A stretch of 41,992 bases of DNA from Anaerolineae bacterium. GTDB lineage: Bacteria; Chloroflexota; Anaerolineae; UBA4142; SHND01. A program made the position numbers and the translations under genes. Location: the NCBI GenBank assembly GCA_021463195.1, contig JAJTXZ010000041.1:1-41992 (forward strand). The letters are read 5' to 3'. The notes below the pieces were generated by a model that had not been told where the DNA came from, did no database searches, and saw nothing but the letters and a program-made list of their open reading frames with translations. How positions within the stretch are numbered: the first letter of the stretch is position 1; each line of letters opens with the position of its first letter. Below are positions 24,209-32,181 of the stretch, piece after piece.

Positions 24209-26522
24209 TGCGCCGCGACCTCCAACATGCCCAGCGTCATGGTATTGGACGTGAACGGCAGATTCATGCCGCCACGCACTATGACCCGCAGCGGATATTT
24301 GCCGGGCGCAAGCGTTGGCGGCAGCGTCACGCTAATAGTTTGACGCGCATATTGGTTTGCCAGCGTGCCCCCCCCCCCACCGACGCGGTTTGCGAAACAA
24401 TGCTTTTGCCCAGTTGGTCGGTAACGACAAGATCAATTTCGCGCGTCGCGTCCGCTTGCGGAATGCGCCACAGCAAAGTCACAGGCACACTCGCGCCCGG
24501 CGCGAACGGTTCGCTCGTATCCAAATCATAGCCGACGAGTTGGATTCCGCCGACATCGCGCAACACAATTTGATTTACGCCCAACAATTCACTCGCCACA
24601 TTTTCGGTCGTCGCCGCCACAGTGACCTGTTCTAATATTTGTTGTCCGTACACCTTACCCGATTCAGGATTGTACAAGGTCACTTGGAGCGCATATTCGC
24701 CCGGCGCCGCGCCGACAAAAATCGGCGTCTGATACGCGTCCGCGATATATTCATTGACACGCCACGCGCTAGTCGGATACGCGTCCAGCGTCGGTTGACG
24801 GTCAAGCTGGCCCGCGATGCGCCCGTTCGCGTCAATCAATTTTAGAGACACTAGACGATTGTCGGCGATTTTTTTCTGCGGCTGCCAAAATAAAGTAATA
24901 TCTACATGACGCGCGTCTGCGGCATTGAGCGCGCGCGTATAGCCCAACAATTTCACATCGCCAAAATCCGCGGCTAGCGTGTGTTCCGGCGTCGGCGCGG
25001 TTTGACGATTGGCGCGCCGCTGCACTTGGATCAATGGTCCGACCGAACTCAATGAATATTTCTGTTCAAGCCCCGTCAAGGGTCGCGTCAAATACACGGC
25101 GCGTCCACGCGCCAACGCATCCTCAATAGCTTGGCGGCGCGCGTCTTCTTGGTCCGCGGCAATCGTTTCCACATCGGGGCGCATCCCTTGCGTCTCTTGC
25201 AAATAACGCGCCAGCGACATTTCGCCAAGAATGCCGATGAGCGTCGCATTTTCGGGCAGCGGCTGTGTCAGCAGCGCGCGCCCATACGCGCTTACATCCG
25301 TTTTACGCGATAAATCCACGCGCGCGTAATTATCTTGAAACAACGTCACCGGTAACCATAACAGCGCCAGCGCGCCGACCGCGGATACGAATAACGCTAC
25401 GCGTGGCGACCAGCTATAATAGGCGAGCCACAATAAACCGGATAACCCTGCCGCGCCCAATAACGCGCCCAACATAAATGTCGGAATGAAAAAAACGTCA
25501 ATGTCCGCGACGCGATACGTCAATCCAAAAATCAAATTCGCGGCGAGCGCCAACGCGAGCAGCAGCCACTCGCGCCACGCGCGCAAAAATAACGCGACGA
25601 ATCCGCCAATGGCAATGCTCAGACCCAAGGGCGTGAACGCATTCACCAGCAGCGTCCAATAATACGCGCTGTCGCGTGTCTGCGCGAGCGGATTCTGCGT
25701 GATAAAGACCGTGTACGCTGTGCCTAAAATCCAATTCAAAAATCCTTCCGGCGTATTTTGATACGCGCCGTCGAGCGAGGAGGTTACCGCGCCGCGTATT
25801 GGCAGATACAGATACAACAGCAATGGCAAGACAAAAACCGCTGCCATTTTCGCAAGCGCGCGCGGCTCGCGCAAAAAGGAACGGTCATAGCTCAACACAT
25901 ACACGCCGAGCGCGGGCAAGAGCAAAACCGACATACGGTGATGCGTCAACATCAATCCCGCCCAGAAAACGATCACGAGCAGCGCGATTGGACTGCGCGG
26001 CGCGCGTTGCGCGCCCCAACGCAAAACGAGCCACAACATGACTGCGGTCAAAAACGCTTGCAGCGCGTACACTTCCGCCAAAACGCTTTGCGCCCAAAAT
26101 GTTTTGCCAAACGCAAACAGCAGCGCCGCGATGAGCGCAGGCGCGCGCGTCAAAATTTCGCCCGCCATATTTTCGGCTCGGGCAAAACGCGCGGTGAGCT
26201 GACGCGCGCCGAGATACAAAAACGCGACCGCGCCGGCGCCGCACACGGCGGATAACAAATTGGCGCGATATGCCACATCGCCGAACGGCAGAAAGGTCGC
26301 CAGTTTCAACAGTATGGAATACAGCGGATAGCCGGTCGGATGCGCGATTGCCATGCGCGCGGCGAGAAGTTGAAATTCCAGCGAATCGTCAAACAAATAC
26401 GCGACGCCGGGCGCAAGTGTTTTGAAATAAACGATAACGGTCAGTAAAAAAAGCGCGGCGCTGACAAGGGCATCGGCATTGCGGCGCGCGCGCGTCGAGA
26501 GGTTAACTTTCGATAGTTGCAT
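24205..26522 (-). CDS. DUF2723 membrane glycosyltransferase (GT-C type), frame broken at an 11-G tract
   Basis: The N-terminal half (to about residue 470) is a polytopic membrane protein with the DUF2723 signature: FDDSLEFQLLAARMAIAHPTGYPLYSILLKL...YRANLLSAV, typical of GT-C enzymes that use lipid-linked sugars. A periplasm-facing beta-rich part follows, with repeated VTLFWQPQ and VPVTLLWRIP Ig-like strands. As read, the frame stops at 24327 just after an 11-G run (24378-24368). One G more or two fewer restores a frame that continues in the same Ig-like style (LANQYARQTISVTLPPTLAP) to a TGA at 24207-24205, overlapping the pxpA ATG. So the gene is phase-variable, recently damaged, or misread. 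ATG 26522 is leaderless-type, seven bases after its -10. I believe the longer frame is the gene. Confidence 0.8.
24368..24378. repeat. Homopolymer C11/G11 tract inside the glycosyltransferase gene
   Basis: Eleven C on the plus strand (G on the coding strand) interrupt the frame of the DUF2723 gene. Coding continues cleanly in another frame beyond it, so the tract length decides whether the full protein is made. Confidence 0.85.
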
Positions 26523-26529
26523 CGGCAAA

Positions 26530-26557
26530 ACTATAGCATGAAATAGGCGAGGACAAA
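26530..26557 (-). promoter_or_regulatory. Promoter of the DUF2723 gene, leaderless layout
   Basis: The -10 is TATAGT (26535-26530). The -35 region is TTTGTC (26557-26552) with a 16-bp spacer. The ATG is seven bases after the -10, at or next to the predicted transcription start. Confidence 0.5.
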
Positions 26558-26627
26558 AGATTCAAACCCAATATACGCCAAATTATTTGACGATTCACTG
26601 CCTCTCTGTTAAAATGCCGACGTTCAT

Positions 26628-26710
26628 GGAGCAGTGCCGGAGTGGACAAACGGCGCCGCCTTGAAAGCGGATGGTCGAAAGGCACGGAGGTTCGAATCCT
26701 TCCTGCTCCG
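26628..26710 (+). tRNA. tRNA-Ser (anticodon TGA)
   Basis: The acceptor GGAGCAG (26628-26634) pairs with CTGCTCC (26703-26709), followed by discriminator G. The anticodon loop CTTGAAA gives TGA. The T-arm GGAGG-TTCGAAT-CCTTC and a long variable arm fit a class II serine tRNA. A full CCA is not encoded (CCG follows). Confidence 0.95.
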
Positions 26711-26719
26711 CCGGAATCT

Positions 26720-26812
26720 GGAGGGGTCGCATAGCCAGGTCTAGTGCGGCCGCCTGCTAAGCGGCTCTAGGGGGTTATTCCTCTAGCGCGGGTTCAAATC
26801 CCGCCCCCTCCG
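26720..26812 (+). tRNA. tRNA-Ser (anticodon GCT)
   Basis: The acceptor GGAGGGG (26720-26726) pairs with CCCCTCC (26805-26811), discriminator G. The anticodon loop CTGCTAA gives GCT. There is a long variable arm (TCTAGGGGGTTATTCCTCTAG region) and T-arm GCGGG-TTCAAAT-CCCGC. It is the second serine tRNA in tandem. No CCA is encoded. Confidence 0.95.
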
Positions 26813-26901
26813 CCTTACGATTGAAGATTGTAGATTGCTGATTTATGATTGCTCGGCAATTCAAATCAGCAATCATAAATCTAAAATCATAAATCTCGAC
26901 T
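26813..26901. repeat. AT-rich inverted repeat between tRNA-Ser and tRNA-Arg
   Basis: GATTGCTGATTT (26833-26844) and AAATCAGCAATC (26863-26874) are perfect complements; ATTTATGATTGCT and AGCAATCATAAAT offer an overlapping alternative stem. The spacer consists of GATT.., AATC.. short units like those at 32059-32080 and 32855-32885. Confidence 0.7.
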
Positions 26902-26978
26902 GTCCTCGTAGCTCAATTGGATAGAGCGTTACCCTGCGGAGGTAAAGGTTAGCAGTTCAAGCCTGCTCGAGGACGCCA
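26902..26978 (+). tRNA. tRNA-Arg (anticodon GCG), CCA encoded
   Basis: The acceptor GTCCTCG (26902-26908) pairs with CGAGGAC (26968-26974), discriminator G, then CCA. D-arm GCTC...GAGC, anticodon stem TTACC/GGTAA with loop CTGCGGA (anticodon GCG), T-arm AGCAG-TTCAAGC-CTGCT. Bacteria normally read CGN with an ACG anticodon edited to inosine, so G at position 34 is unusual. Confidence 0.9.
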
Positions 26979-26987
26979 CAATCGAAC

Positions 26988-27030
26988 AAATCCTCTTTTG
27001 CGCCGTGATGCGAAAGAGGATTTTGTTTTC
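26988..27030 (+). terminator. Terminator after tRNA-Arg
   Basis: AAATCCTCTTT (26988-26998) and AAAGAGGATTT (27013-27023) form a perfect 11-bp stem followed by TGTTTT. It ends the tRNA transcript and shows that the GTG and ATG at 27005-27010 are not the start of the next gene. Confidence 0.8.
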
Positions 27031-27040
27031 CAACAAGGAT

Positions 27041-27328
27041 ATGGACGATACAATCACTCTCTATTCCAACCAAGATTTGACGACGCTCGTGCGCTCGTTC
27101 GATGTTGGCGCGTTATCCGAACCGAGCGACGAATTGACCGGACGTTATCAATACATCATCTCACGCGACGTATTCCGCGAAGCGTACAAACATTGGAATC
27201 ATAATGAGACGCCGCTGCTAAAACTGCGCGATACTTTGTCCGATGCGGACATTTATCTTGGCAAACCTTCGGCGGAACGCGTACGCGAAGCGATTCAAAA
27301 TCAGCAACCCGGCGCGCAATTATTTTAA
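27041..27328 (+). CDS. Small cytosolic protein of unknown function
   Basis: The product is 95 residues with no signal or membrane segment, rich in charged residues, ending NQQPGAQLF. Sequence such as YQYIISRDVFREAYKHWN and SADIYL-type spacing suggests a small alpha/beta fold, but I recognise no family. ATG 27041 is chosen because the upstream in-frame starts (27005, 27008) lie in the tRNA terminator. AAGGA is present but only one base from the ATG, so the ribosome site is poor. It converges on the methyltransferase gene. A hairpin follows at 27334-27355. Confidence 0.55.
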   Translation: MDDTITLYSNQDLTTLVRSFDVGALSEPSDELTGRYQYIISRDVFREAYKHWNHNETPLLKLRDTLSDADIYLGKPSAERVREAIQNQQPGAQLF

Positions 27329-27333
27329 ACGTT

Positions 27334-27355
27334 GGGGCGTTTAATAAAACGCCCC
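27334..27355. terminator. Hairpin between convergent genes
   Basis: GGGGCGTTT (27334-27342), a 4-nt loop and AAACGCCCC (27347-27355) form a perfect 9-bp stem between the stops at 27328 and 27368. A second ACGCCCC follows and then a T-run at 27373-27378. It probably ends both transcripts. Confidence 0.65.
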
Positions 27356-27367
27356 GACAAAACGCCC

Positions 27368-28156
27368 CTACAATTTTTTCGTCACCAACCAACGCGTTTC
27401 AGAGGCGACGTTAATTGGTTTGCTCAAATCTCCATACGTTTCCACCGCCCACGCGCGCAGCCGCGGTATCGCTTCATCCATCACCGCGCGCGGAATAACC
27501 CACGTCTCGGAAAAAATCTGGCGGTCCATTTCCTCTAAAATTTTTTCAGGAATTTCCGATTCTGTCCACGCGCTACAGACAACGATACGCGGCTCATCAC
27601 CCCAAGACTTTATCTCGTCCAAAATTTCTTCTTCGGATTGAGTGCCCGGACGCTTGGTCTCGATACCTCGACCATTCGCGAACGCGCGCAATTGCTCGCG
27701 AATGCGCGCGTTCGGCGAATCCTCCTCGCGCTTGTGAAAACTGGTGACGAAATAACCGCCGCGTTTCACCACGCGCCGCGCGGCGCGCATTGCCTGTTGC
27801 CAACCCGCGACGAGATGATACACATGCACCGCATACACCACATCGAACGCTTCATCACCGAAAGGCAATTTGCCCGCGTCCGCTTGGGCGATGCTGATAT
27901 TCAATTCTGTGTCCGCGAGTTTGCGGCGCAAGACGCCCATCATTTCTAGCGATAAATCAATTCCAAATAAACGCTGAACCTGTTCTGCAACAGACATGCC
28001 GATTCGTCCCGTGCCGATGCCAACTTCCAGCACGCGCGAATTTTCATTCATGCCCGTTTCGCGCACCAACGCGTCAATCATCGCGCGATGTCGTTCGGGC
28101 GGCATCGCGCGCGTTTGGTCGTAATATTCAACGGCGCGGTCAAAAACGATGCTCAT
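27368..28156 (-). CDS. Class I SAM-dependent methyltransferase
   Basis: The product is 262 residues. It has the class I methyltransferase order: SRVLEVGIGTGRIG (motif I, about 41-54), GIDLSLEMM (motif II acidic residue, about 67-75), ADAGKLPFGDEAFDVVYAVHVYHLV (motifs III-IV, about 95-120) and RRVVKRGGYFVTSFH (motif post-I). The short RAMPPERHRAMIDALVRE lead-in is typical of Methyltransf_11/25 proteins. The substrate cannot be told from sequence. The ATG at 28156 overlaps the stop of the membrane gene at 28153 (ATGA), with GGGGG five bases upstream, so it is translationally coupled in the unit rsmD-membrane protein-methyltransferase. Confidence 0.88.
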   Translation of the reverse strand: MSIVFDRAVEYYDQTRAMPPERHRAMIDALVRETGMNENSRVLEVGIGTGRIGMSVAEQVQRLFGIDLSLEMMGVLRRKLADTELNISIAQADAGKLPFGDEAFDVVYAVHVYHLVAGWQQAMRAARRVVKRGGYFVTSFHKREEDSPNARIREQLRAFANGRGIETKRPGTQSEEEILDEIKSWGDEPRIVVCSAWTESEIPEKILEEMDRQIFSETWVIPRAVMDEAIPRLRAWAVETYGDLSKPINVASETRWLVTKKL

Positions 28157-28749
28157 TTTTCCCCCACTGCTTCATTTACCGCATCCAACGCCGCGTCAAT
28201 GTACGGATTGATGTCTCGAATGCTGCTGCGTAGGGTGCGTAAATACGCGTCGAATCGCAGCACGTCGTTGATGATGCGCGAGTCAATATAACGATCCTGT
28301 AAATGGGCAAGCGGTTTGCTGCGCGCATAGGCATTCGCCATGCAGCGCAGCAAATGATGGTCGTTAATCCATGTCAACTCGCCGCCGTCCGAAAGCGCGT
28401 CCCACACTTCGGACGTGAACCGATGTTCGAGCATTTGTTGCGCCGTCACTCCATCCGCGGCGAGAATGAAATCCACCGCCGCGTGATTGTGCGCGATCTC
28501 CATCTGCACAAGGCGCAAGGTCTTGAGGCGTTGCACGCTCTCGTCCGATGTGCGGGCGCTGCGTTCCAAAAAAACCGGAATGCTGACGCCGACAATGAGA
28601 CCAATGATCGTTGCGGTAACATTGTCCCAAAATTCATTCTTGGCGCCGGGCACTAAAAAGTGATACAAGACGGCGACCAGGATGGAAGCCGCCAACAAAA
28701 GCGCGAGGAGCCAGCGTGTAGTGGGATAGCGCAAGCGCGTCGAGTTCAT
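28153..28749 (-). CDS. Membrane protein of unknown function
   Basis: The product is 198 residues from ATG 28749. Two N-terminal membrane segments (LLALLLAASILVAVLYHFLV about 14-33; NVTATIIGLIVGVSIPVFL about 42-60) lead into a soluble helical domain (about 65-198) with SDESVQRLKTLRLVQMEIAHNHAAVDFIL, and a conserved-looking WINDHHLLRCMANAYAR. The topology and soluble part are reminiscent of small bacterial membrane proteins seen beside toxin-antitoxin or signalling genes, but I recognise no named family. ATG 28749 overlaps the rsmD stop (ATGA), so it is coupled to rsmD. An in-frame start 72 bases upstream lies inside rsmD and is not preferred. Confidence 0.6.
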   Translation of the reverse strand: MNSTRLRYPTTRWLLALLLAASILVAVLYHFLVPGAKNEFWDNVTATIIGLIVGVSIPVFLERSARTSDESVQRLKTLRLVQMEIAHNHAAVDFILAADGVTAQQMLEHRFTSEVWDALSDGGELTWINDHHLLRCMANAYARSKPLAHLQDRYIDSRIINDVLRFDAYLRTLRSSIRDINPYIDAALDAVNEAVGEK

Positions 28750-29294
28750 TTTTGTTTCGCGTAAAAACACAACAACGTACTTCCATACTTGCGCGTATCT
28801 TGCAACACAAACGACTGCCATTCCAATTCTTCAAACTCTACAGGATGAATCTGTACGACGAGCGTTCCTTCTTTGCTCAACCACTGCGGACGCGCGTTGA
28901 GGAGTTTCATCGTTTCCTGCCACATCTTTTTGTATTGCGGCGGCGCGACATAAATGATGTCAAATGGAATTGACGGCGGCTTTTTCAAAAAGCGATACAC
29001 ATTTTCGCGGACGATGGTGGCGCGCGGCGCGAGTTTGGTCAATTTCAAATTTTCGCGGATTGTTTTTAACGCGTCGTCGTTGAATTCCACAAACGTCGCG
29101 CCCGTGGCGCCGCGCGATAATGCTTCGATGCCGACGCTGCCCGCGCCCGCGTACAAATCCAACACGTTCGCGTCAATTACGTCCGTGCCGAGAATGTTGA
29201 ACAAATTCTCTTTGACGCGGTCCATGATCGGACGGGTGGAATCGGGCGGCGATTTTAGAATTCTGCCTTTGGCGGTGCCGGAAATTACGCGCAT
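28746..29294 (-). CDS. rsmD: 16S rRNA (guanine966-N2)-methyltransferase RsmD
   Basis: The product is 182 residues, normal for RsmD, which methylates G966 of 16S rRNA. The family opening MRVISGTAKGRILKSPP...RPIMDRVKENLFNILG (1-36) and motif I VLDLYAGAGSVGIEALSRGA (about 44-63) are clear, with EFN at about 70. The catalytic motif IV is unusual: IIYVAPPQYKK where RsmD normally has (D/N)PP(Y/F). The Asp is Ala and Gln stands before Tyr. The remaining fold (LNARPQWLSKEGTLVVQIHP) is intact. No ribosome site precedes the ATG; the leader is made of the AGAGATTAGAGATTGGAG repeat. The next gene overlaps it by four bases. Confidence 0.88.
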   Translation of the reverse strand: MRVISGTAKGRILKSPPDSTRPIMDRVKENLFNILGTDVIDANVLDLYAGAGSVGIEALSRGATGATFVEFNDDALKTIRENLKLTKLAPRATIVRENVYRFLKKPPSIPFDIIYVAPPQYKKMWQETMKLLNARPQWLSKEGTLVVQIHPVEFEELEWQSFVLQDTRKYGSTLLCFYAKQK

Positions 29295-29301
29295 AGAGAG
29301 T

Positions 29302-29366
29302 GGAGAGGAGAGACTAGAGATTAGAGATTGGAGAAAAGCAGTTCGGTCTCCAGTCTCTAATCTCTA
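29302..29366. repeat. Inverted pair of the GAGATTAGAGATTGGAG repeat
   Basis: A run of GAGATTAGAGATTGGAG-type units (about 29302-29333) faces its complement CTCCAGTCTCTAATCTC (about 29348-29364) around AAAAGCAGTTCGGT, with one mismatch. It fills the gap between valS and rsmD, and the last unit supplies the valS stop codon. Confidence 0.8.
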
Positions 29367-32051
29367 ATTCATGCCATTCAATTGTTCCTGCAATTTCACG
29401 ATTCGTTCCCGCGTCGCGTTCAAGCGTTCACGTTCTTTATTCACCACCGCTGCGGGCGCTTTGGTGGCAAAATCGCTGTCGAGTTTTGCTTGCGTGCGTT
29501 CGGCGTCCGCGCGCGCTTTATCCAATTCCGCTGTGATGCGTTTCTTTTCTTTTTCCAAATCGAGCATCCCCGCGAGCGGCAGATAAATTTGGATGCCCGA
29601 ATCGAGAATCGCGGAATACGCATTTTCGGGTTTCGTGTCCACTTGCGCGACAATCTGCAACTGTGCGGCATCCAAACGCGCGAGCGCGGCGAGAACCGCG
29701 CGTTGCGTCTCAAACGTCGTCGCGTGTTCATTCGCGGAGAGAATGGCGGGGATGCGTTTCGCGGGTTCGACGTTGAATTCCGAACGCGCGTTGCGAATCG
29801 CGCGCACCGCGTCCATGATGCGCGCGAACGCCGCTTCCGCTTCTGCGTCGGTGTGTTTGCCGCTTTGGGGCCAATTCGCCACAATCAACGCCTCTCCCTT
29901 GTGTGGCAAGTGCTGCCAAATTTCTTCGGTCACGAACGGCATCATGGGATGAAGCAGACGCAACGCGTGTTCCAACACATGCACCAGGACTGCGCGCGTA
30001 TTGTGCTTTGCATTTTCGTCGTCGCCATTCAAAATCACTTTGGATGCCTCGATGTACCAATCGCAGTATTCGTCCCACAAGAAATGATAAATATCTTGCG
30101 CGGCTTCGTTGAAACGATATTCGCGGAACAAATCATTGACGCGATTGATTAGATTGTGTTCGCGCGAAAGTATCCAACGGTCGGGCAAAGTCAAGCGTGA
30201 TTCGTCAAACGTCAGTCTCCAATCTCCAGTCTCCAATCCCTCCTCCGCGCCGAGATTGGAAATCACGAACCGCGCGGCGTTCCAAATTTTATTGCCGAAA
30301 TTGCGCGCGTCCGCGATTTTTTCCAAATTGATGCGGACATCGTTGCCCGGCGACGCGCTGGTGACAATAAAGAAACGCAGCGCGTCGGCGGAATAATCGG
30401 CAATGACATCGAGCGGATTGTCGCCCGCGCGAAAATCGCTTTTCGACATTTTGCTGCCGTCGGTATGGCGCATGATGCCGTGCAAGTACACGGTGTCGAA
30501 CGGAATGTCGTCCATGAGTTCGATGCCGAGCATAATCATCCGCGCCACCCAGAAAAACAAAATGTCGTAACCCGTTTCAAGCACCGAACCCGGATAAAAA
30601 TAGCGCAAATCCTCCGTGTCGTCGGGCCAGCCGAGCGTCGAAAAGGGCCACAGCCCGGACGAGAACCACGTATCCAACACATCGGGGTCTTGGGCCAGTT
30701 TTACATCTGCGCCAAATTTTTCACGCGCTTGCTGCTGCGCGTCCGCCGCGTCGCGCGCGCAAAACATCGAGCCATCGGGCGCGTACCACACGGGAATGCG
30801 ATGCCCCCACCACAGTTGGCGCGAGATGCACCAATCGCGAATGTTTTCCATCCATTGATAATAAATTTTTTCAAAACGCTGCGGCACGATTTTGATTTTG
30901 CCCGAACGCACCGCTTCGATGGATGGCTCGGCGAGCGGTTTCGTTTTCACAAACCACTGCGTCGAAATCAACGGCTCGATGACCGTATGGCAGCGTTGAC
31001 ACGTTCCCACGCTCAACGCGTGATTTTCCACTTTTGCCAAAAGCCCATCGCGTTCCAAATCCGCCACGATTTTTTTACGCGCGTCGTATCTATCGAGGCC
31101 CGCGTATTGTCCACCATTTTCGTTTATCGTCGCGTCGGTGTTCATCACATTGATAAACGGCAGATTGTGTTTCATGCCGAGTTCGTAATCATTCGGGTCG
31201 TGCGCGGGCGTCACTTTGACCGCGCCCGTGCCAAACTCGCGGTCAACGCTTTCGTCGGCGATGATTGGAATCGGACGATTCAGTTCGGGCAGCAGCGCCA
31301 TTTTGCCGATGAGATGTTGATAGCGTTCATCGTCGGGATGCACCGCCACTGCCGTATCGCCGAGCATCGTTTCGGGACGCGTGGTTGCCACCGTGATAAA
31401 TTCATTCGGCGAATTTTCAATCGGATATTTCACGTACCACAAATTGCCTTGACGCTCTTCGTGTTCCACTTCCAAATCGCTGATGGCGGATTCATCTTTT
31501 GGACACCAATTCACGAGCCGCGGGCCGCGATAGATGAGACCCTTTTCGTACAGGCGAACGAATGCTTCGCGCACCGCGCGCGAAAGTTGTTCATCCATCG
31601 TGAACCGTTCGCGTGTCCAATCCACCGACGCGCCCATGCGGCGAATTTGGCGCGTGATGATGCTGCCGTATTCGGCTTTCCAGTCCCACACGCGATTTAT
31701 GAATTCTTCGCGTCCGAGTTCTTTGCGCGAGGTTCCCTGTTTCACCAACGCTTTTTCGACAACGTTTTGCGTCGCAATCCCCGCGTGGTCCGAGCCGGGC
31801 AGCCACAGTGTCGGTTCGCCCATCATGCGATGCCAACGAATGAGCAAATCTTCAAACGTCACAAACATCGCGTGCCCGTGATGCAATTCGCCCGTCACGT
31901 TCGGCGGCGGAATGACAATCACGAATGGTTTTGGCGCACCTTCGGAGCGCGGGTCAATCTTTGGCGCGAAATAACCTTTCGATTCCCACCAATCGTAAAG
32001 GCGTTGTTCGGTTTCACGCGGGTCATAAGCTTTAGGCATGTCTGTAGGCAT
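29364..32051 (-). CDS. valS: Valyl-tRNA synthetase
   Basis: The product is 895 residues and charges tRNA-Val. The HIGH motif is PNVTGELHHGHA (about 51-62) and KMSKS is in DGSKMSKSDF (about 527-536). The editing domain carries TTRPETMLGDTAV and NPHDPNDYELG-type segments. C-terminal anticodon-binding and coiled-coil regions (LEKEKKRITAELDKARADAERTQ) are normal. GGAGG four bases before the ATG at 32051 supports the start. Odd: residues about 602-613 (EEGLETGDWRLT) are encoded by a copy of the GGAGATTGGAGACTGGAG repeat, inserted in frame between two well-conserved blocks (FVISNL and TLPDRWIL). A T-box leader lies upstream at 32887-33210, beyond a membrane gene. Confidence 0.98.
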   Translation of the reverse strand: MPTDMPKAYDPRETEQRLYDWWESKGYFAPKIDPRSEGAPKPFVIVIPPPNVTGELHHGHAMFVTFEDLLIRWHRMMGEPTLWLPGSDHAGIATQNVVEKALVKQGTSRKELGREEFINRVWDWKAEYGSIITRQIRRMGASVDWTRERFTMDEQLSRAVREAFVRLYEKGLIYRGPRLVNWCPKDESAISDLEVEHEERQGNLWYVKYPIENSPNEFITVATTRPETMLGDTAVAVHPDDERYQHLIGKMALLPELNRPIPIIADESVDREFGTGAVKVTPAHDPNDYELGMKHNLPFINVMNTDATINENGGQYAGLDRYDARKKIVADLERDGLLAKVENHALSVGTCQRCHTVIEPLISTQWFVKTKPLAEPSIEAVRSGKIKIVPQRFEKIYYQWMENIRDWCISRQLWWGHRIPVWYAPDGSMFCARDAADAQQQAREKFGADVKLAQDPDVLDTWFSSGLWPFSTLGWPDDTEDLRYFYPGSVLETGYDILFFWVARMIMLGIELMDDIPFDTVYLHGIMRHTDGSKMSKSDFRAGDNPLDVIADYSADALRFFIVTSASPGNDVRINLEKIADARNFGNKIWNAARFVISNLGAEEGLETGDWRLTFDESRLTLPDRWILSREHNLINRVNDLFREYRFNEAAQDIYHFLWDEYCDWYIEASKVILNGDDENAKHNTRAVLVHVLEHALRLLHPMMPFVTEEIWQHLPHKGEALIVANWPQSGKHTDAEAEAAFARIMDAVRAIRNARSEFNVEPAKRIPAILSANEHATTFETQRAVLAALARLDAAQLQIVAQVDTKPENAYSAILDSGIQIYLPLAGMLDLEKEKKRITAELDKARADAERTQAKLDSDFATKAPAAVVNKERERLNATRERIVKLQEQLNGMN
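30211..30242. repeat. Copy of the short dispersed repeat inside valS
   Basis: On the coding strand the sequence runs GGATTGGAGACTGGAGATTG then GAGACTG, the same units as at 29302-29366 and 32811-32854. It keeps the valS frame and adds about ten residues. Confidence 0.8.
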
Positions 32052-32181
32052 AGTGCCTCCATGAATTTATGATTTATGAAAGAGCGCAATCGTGCGATGG
32101 TGCAATAGTGCGATAGTGTGATAGTGCGATAGTGTGATAGTGCAATCGTGTGTTAGCACATAGAGCGCGCGGGCTATCCGT
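32052..32181. repeat. Degenerate GATAGTGCGATAGTGTG tandem repeats
   Basis: From about 32086 to 32158 the sequence is an array of 8-9 bp units (GTGCGATA, GTGTGATA, GTGCAATA). It lies between the membrane protein gene and valS, upstream of the valS ribosome site. The same units recur at 32762-32795 and 32937-33031. Confidence 0.8.

Noticed and set aside
27005-27040. Earlier start for the small gene after tRNA-Arg
   Set aside because: The GTG/ATG there falls inside the loop and stem of the tRNA terminator.
30465-32072. Open frame of 535 codons opposite valS
   Set aside because: It is antisense to a complete valS with all motifs. Its translation is His/Arg/Phe-rich with no domain, typical of a shadow frame in CGCG-rich DNA.
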